NCBI GenBank assembly: GCA_964020085.1
Contig: OZ026597.1
Span: forward strand, 1,228,313-1,292,312
Reading direction: 5' to 3'
Source of the DNA: Micromussa lordhowensis
Lineage: Eukaryota > Cnidaria > Anthozoa > Scleractinia > Lobophylliidae
DNA: 64,000 nt
Positions 61,967-64,000 of the stretch are shown one piece after another. The number at the start of each line of letters is the position of its first letter. Position 1 is the stretch's first letter. The notes beneath the pieces were generated by a model. The model was not told the DNA's origin. It saw only the letters and a program-made list of their open reading frames with translations, and searched no databases. The position numbers were made by a program, and so were the translations under genes.

Positions 61967-62178
61967 GTTGTATTTTATATAGTTTTTTGTGCAGCCTTCA
62001 GTTGACGGACGCTACACAAAACACTTTATTAAAATACAACTCATTTAAAAGGAGTCAATTTTTTTGTACTTAAACAAACAAAACCCCTTCCACTGCAGCA
62101 TGTGTTGTATTTTTTAAAGCGTTTTGTGTCGAGTCAGTCAGTACAGACTTGGCAAAAAACGCTTTATGAAATACAACT
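61967..62178. repeat. Two adjacent related stem-loops
   Basis: GTTGTATTTTATATAGTTTT (61967) pairs with its imperfect complement ending AAAATACAAC at 62040. A related pair, GTTGTATTTTTTAAAGCG (62104) with CGCTTTATGAAATACAACT ending at 62178, follows. The two hairpins share sequence and look like a duplicated repeat. Confidence 0.7.
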
Positions 62179-63582
62179 TATATCCAAAGAAATGCTAACT
62201 GTTGAAGTTACATCCAAAAAGAAAACGTTTATCAGCTTATTTGCTGAAGTTAACTTACCCAGCAGCTTATAGTTCATTACATTTCTTTTCACCATATGTA
62301 CACTAGCATTAATTTTGCAAAGTTTTAGTATAGTAATGACACCTAAAATAAAATGGAAGAATTCAATATAAGTTGTCAGAAGTTCTAACTTCCAGGGAAC
62401 TAAGGTCTAACTAAATCTATCTTCTAAATTACTTTGCTCAGGTATTTGTAACAAAAACTAAAATCCTATTTGACAAGCTCGCTGGTCAATCCTTTCCATT
62501 TGGCGCCAATTTCCGCCATTGCGGCCTAACCAGCAAAGGATGATGTGCGTCACAACTGTCGAATGAACTGATTGGTCAGTTTGTTTTCACAACGAGATAA
62601 ATCTGATCGTCAACCAAAATGCAGATATTATCCAAAAGCGTTGCATACTAGCTGTTTAGCTATAGGAGAGTTTATCTGTAGGTAACAACAAAGAAGATGA
62701 CAGTTGATTCGTGTACTTATATGCAAGGACCTTACAAGTTTTTTTTTTAAATTCGTGGTCAGCAAATTTCCGCACCGCCGAAAAATAAAGATATCCTCAA
62801 GGCACGTGCGACATTAGTGAGTGAATTCTACTCTACTTGCTGCGCATTTCCCGGCTAATTATCATATTATTTCCATCAATAAAAAGATTCATTGCGTGCT
62901 TTTTATCGCAAACCGTGCCATTACTTGTTCAATAGTTAAGTTTTCCAGATGCAAAATGACTCTGGCCACGTGCAATCATATGGATCCACGTATCACCCAC
63001 AGAATCGATGTCCGCGCGCGAACCCACGAAATGTTTTATCGAACGGTTTGGGGCAAGATGTACTCTCGTGGTTTCATAGTTACTGGGTCTCTCTTATAGC
63101 TTAGAATATGAATGATATCAGATTTTCGTCATATGCCGTCATAATAATTAAGCTGTGGTTAGCAGTTTTTAAGGGTGCAGTGTCTTTAACACGGGGCTGA
63201 GTAATTTGTTTCAAATGGACAACAACATGTTTCACAGTACCAATGCCTTTGTAAAGAGACTTCATACCGCTTCATGTATAACTTAATGCAATTTTACTTC
63301 GGATTTCAGCTTTTCTTAGCCGATACGTGCAAAGCGATATTATATTCAAATTTGCGGTTTAGACACGGGACGGCAAGGGTGTAACTTGTGGCAACCTGAG
63401 CACGCGAACAAGCGGTTAAATCGCTTATTATCGGATGTACTTGAACAGAAATGATTGTAGCTTTGATTGAATTTGGACTATCTTTCGGCAGGCTAAAACT
63501 AATGTAGTTTTCATTGTACAGTCTCGTGTCGGCTTCCTTTATAACTAGAAAGCTAAATAGAGGTCAAATGCCTTTTTATACA

Positions 63583-63902
63583 GGCCCCGTCCACAATGAC
63601 GCCGGAGAAATCAAAAAACGCAATGCAACAATCACCGGTCATTTTGGATTTGCGTTGGAGGAAAACTCGGTCAGGGAAATCACATGATTATCGTGACGCC
63701 CTCGTTTTCAAAAAGCTTCGTTTCCAAAATGTTTTCCGTCCACTCACACAAAAACGAAACGCCCGCGTTTACGAATTCCTCCGCTTTGAAGAACGTTTTC
63801 GAAAAGCTCTGTTTTCGTGACGGATTAGTGTGGACGGTAGGCCTAACCGTAGAAATAAAGCTGCGTCTTCAAACTCCTCCGCTGTAGTGTTGACTGTGCC
63901 TC
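63583..63902. repeat. MITE-like dispersed repeat, copy 2 (inverted relative to 37500)
   Basis: GCAACAATCACCGGTCATTT, CGGATTAGTGTGGACGGTAG and GTAGTGTTGACTG match the copy at 37500-37862 in reverse orientation. The ORFs here are accidental. Confidence 0.85.
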
Positions 63903-64000
63903 ATTTATTGGTTCGTTCGCGTTCATTTATTCATTTAAGTTTCCCGTAACAGATTAAGTTGGGCGAAACCTGCAACGCACTTTTTGTTAATAGGATCTTT

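Larger units (their letters stand above)
53841..63582. other. Gene-poor region downstream of the forkhead gene
   Basis: It holds the forkhead 3' UTR (AATAAA at 54350-54355), a short (TA)n at about 56917-56930, and several hairpins listed separately. ORFs at 60916-61236, 61472-61693 and 61801-62073 follow each other on the plus strand but have no recognised domain. Confidence 0.5.

Noticed and set aside
60916..62073. Three plus-strand ORFs in a row (106, 73 and 90 codons) as a gene
   Set aside because: No recognised domain, no convincing splice junctions or shared phase, and composition is compatible with chance ORFs in AT-rich DNA.

Overview
The window looks like nuclear DNA of an anthozoan cnidarian, most likely a stony coral or a close relative. 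It is AT-rich, with genes split by GT-AG introns in long non-coding stretches full of small fold-back (MITE-like) elements, a tRNA-derived SINE and a decayed LINE fragment. The gene content also fits: a Hedgehog-type Hint gene, synaptotagmin-like genes, a forkhead gene and a GPVAWA-type cysteine-peptidase-like protein. Species cannot be told from the sequence alone. All gene models below were built by hand from reading frame, splice consensus and intron phase.

Layout. (1) 1-9909, plus strand: a multi-exon gene for a large protein ending in a C39/C10-like papain-fold domain whose expected nucleophile position is Ser. It includes a 136-base exon at 6076-6211 and a possible further 5' exon at 15-181. 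(2) 11741-15756, plus strand: a four-exon gene joining a signal peptide, a domain resembling the bacterial type VI secretion amidase effector Tae4, and a Hedgehog-type Hint (Hog) autoprocessing domain. This is the most striking object in the window. (3) 16826-36511: four synaptotagmin-like membrane-anchored C2 genes, three on the minus strand and one on the plus strand. The outer two (16.8-20.9 kb and 33.2-36.5 kb) have tandem C2A-C2B domains and near-identical exon architecture. The inner two (23.5-24.5 kb and 26.5-30.7 kb) end after one C2 domain, and one of them carries a very long cytoplasmic linker with Cys/His repeats. (4) 36.5-64 kb: mostly gene-poor, with one coding-intronless forkhead gene (52857-53840) that has a C-terminal eh1-like repressor motif, plus repeats.

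How they fit together. The C2 genes form a locally expanded, rearranged cluster in which the calcium-ligand acids are largely gone, suggesting calcium-independent membrane or scaffold roles. The Tae4-like/Hint gene and the peptidase-like gene both look like secreted proteins whose inherited catalytic centres have been altered. The forkhead gene stands alone in a large non-coding region, as is common for developmental regulators.
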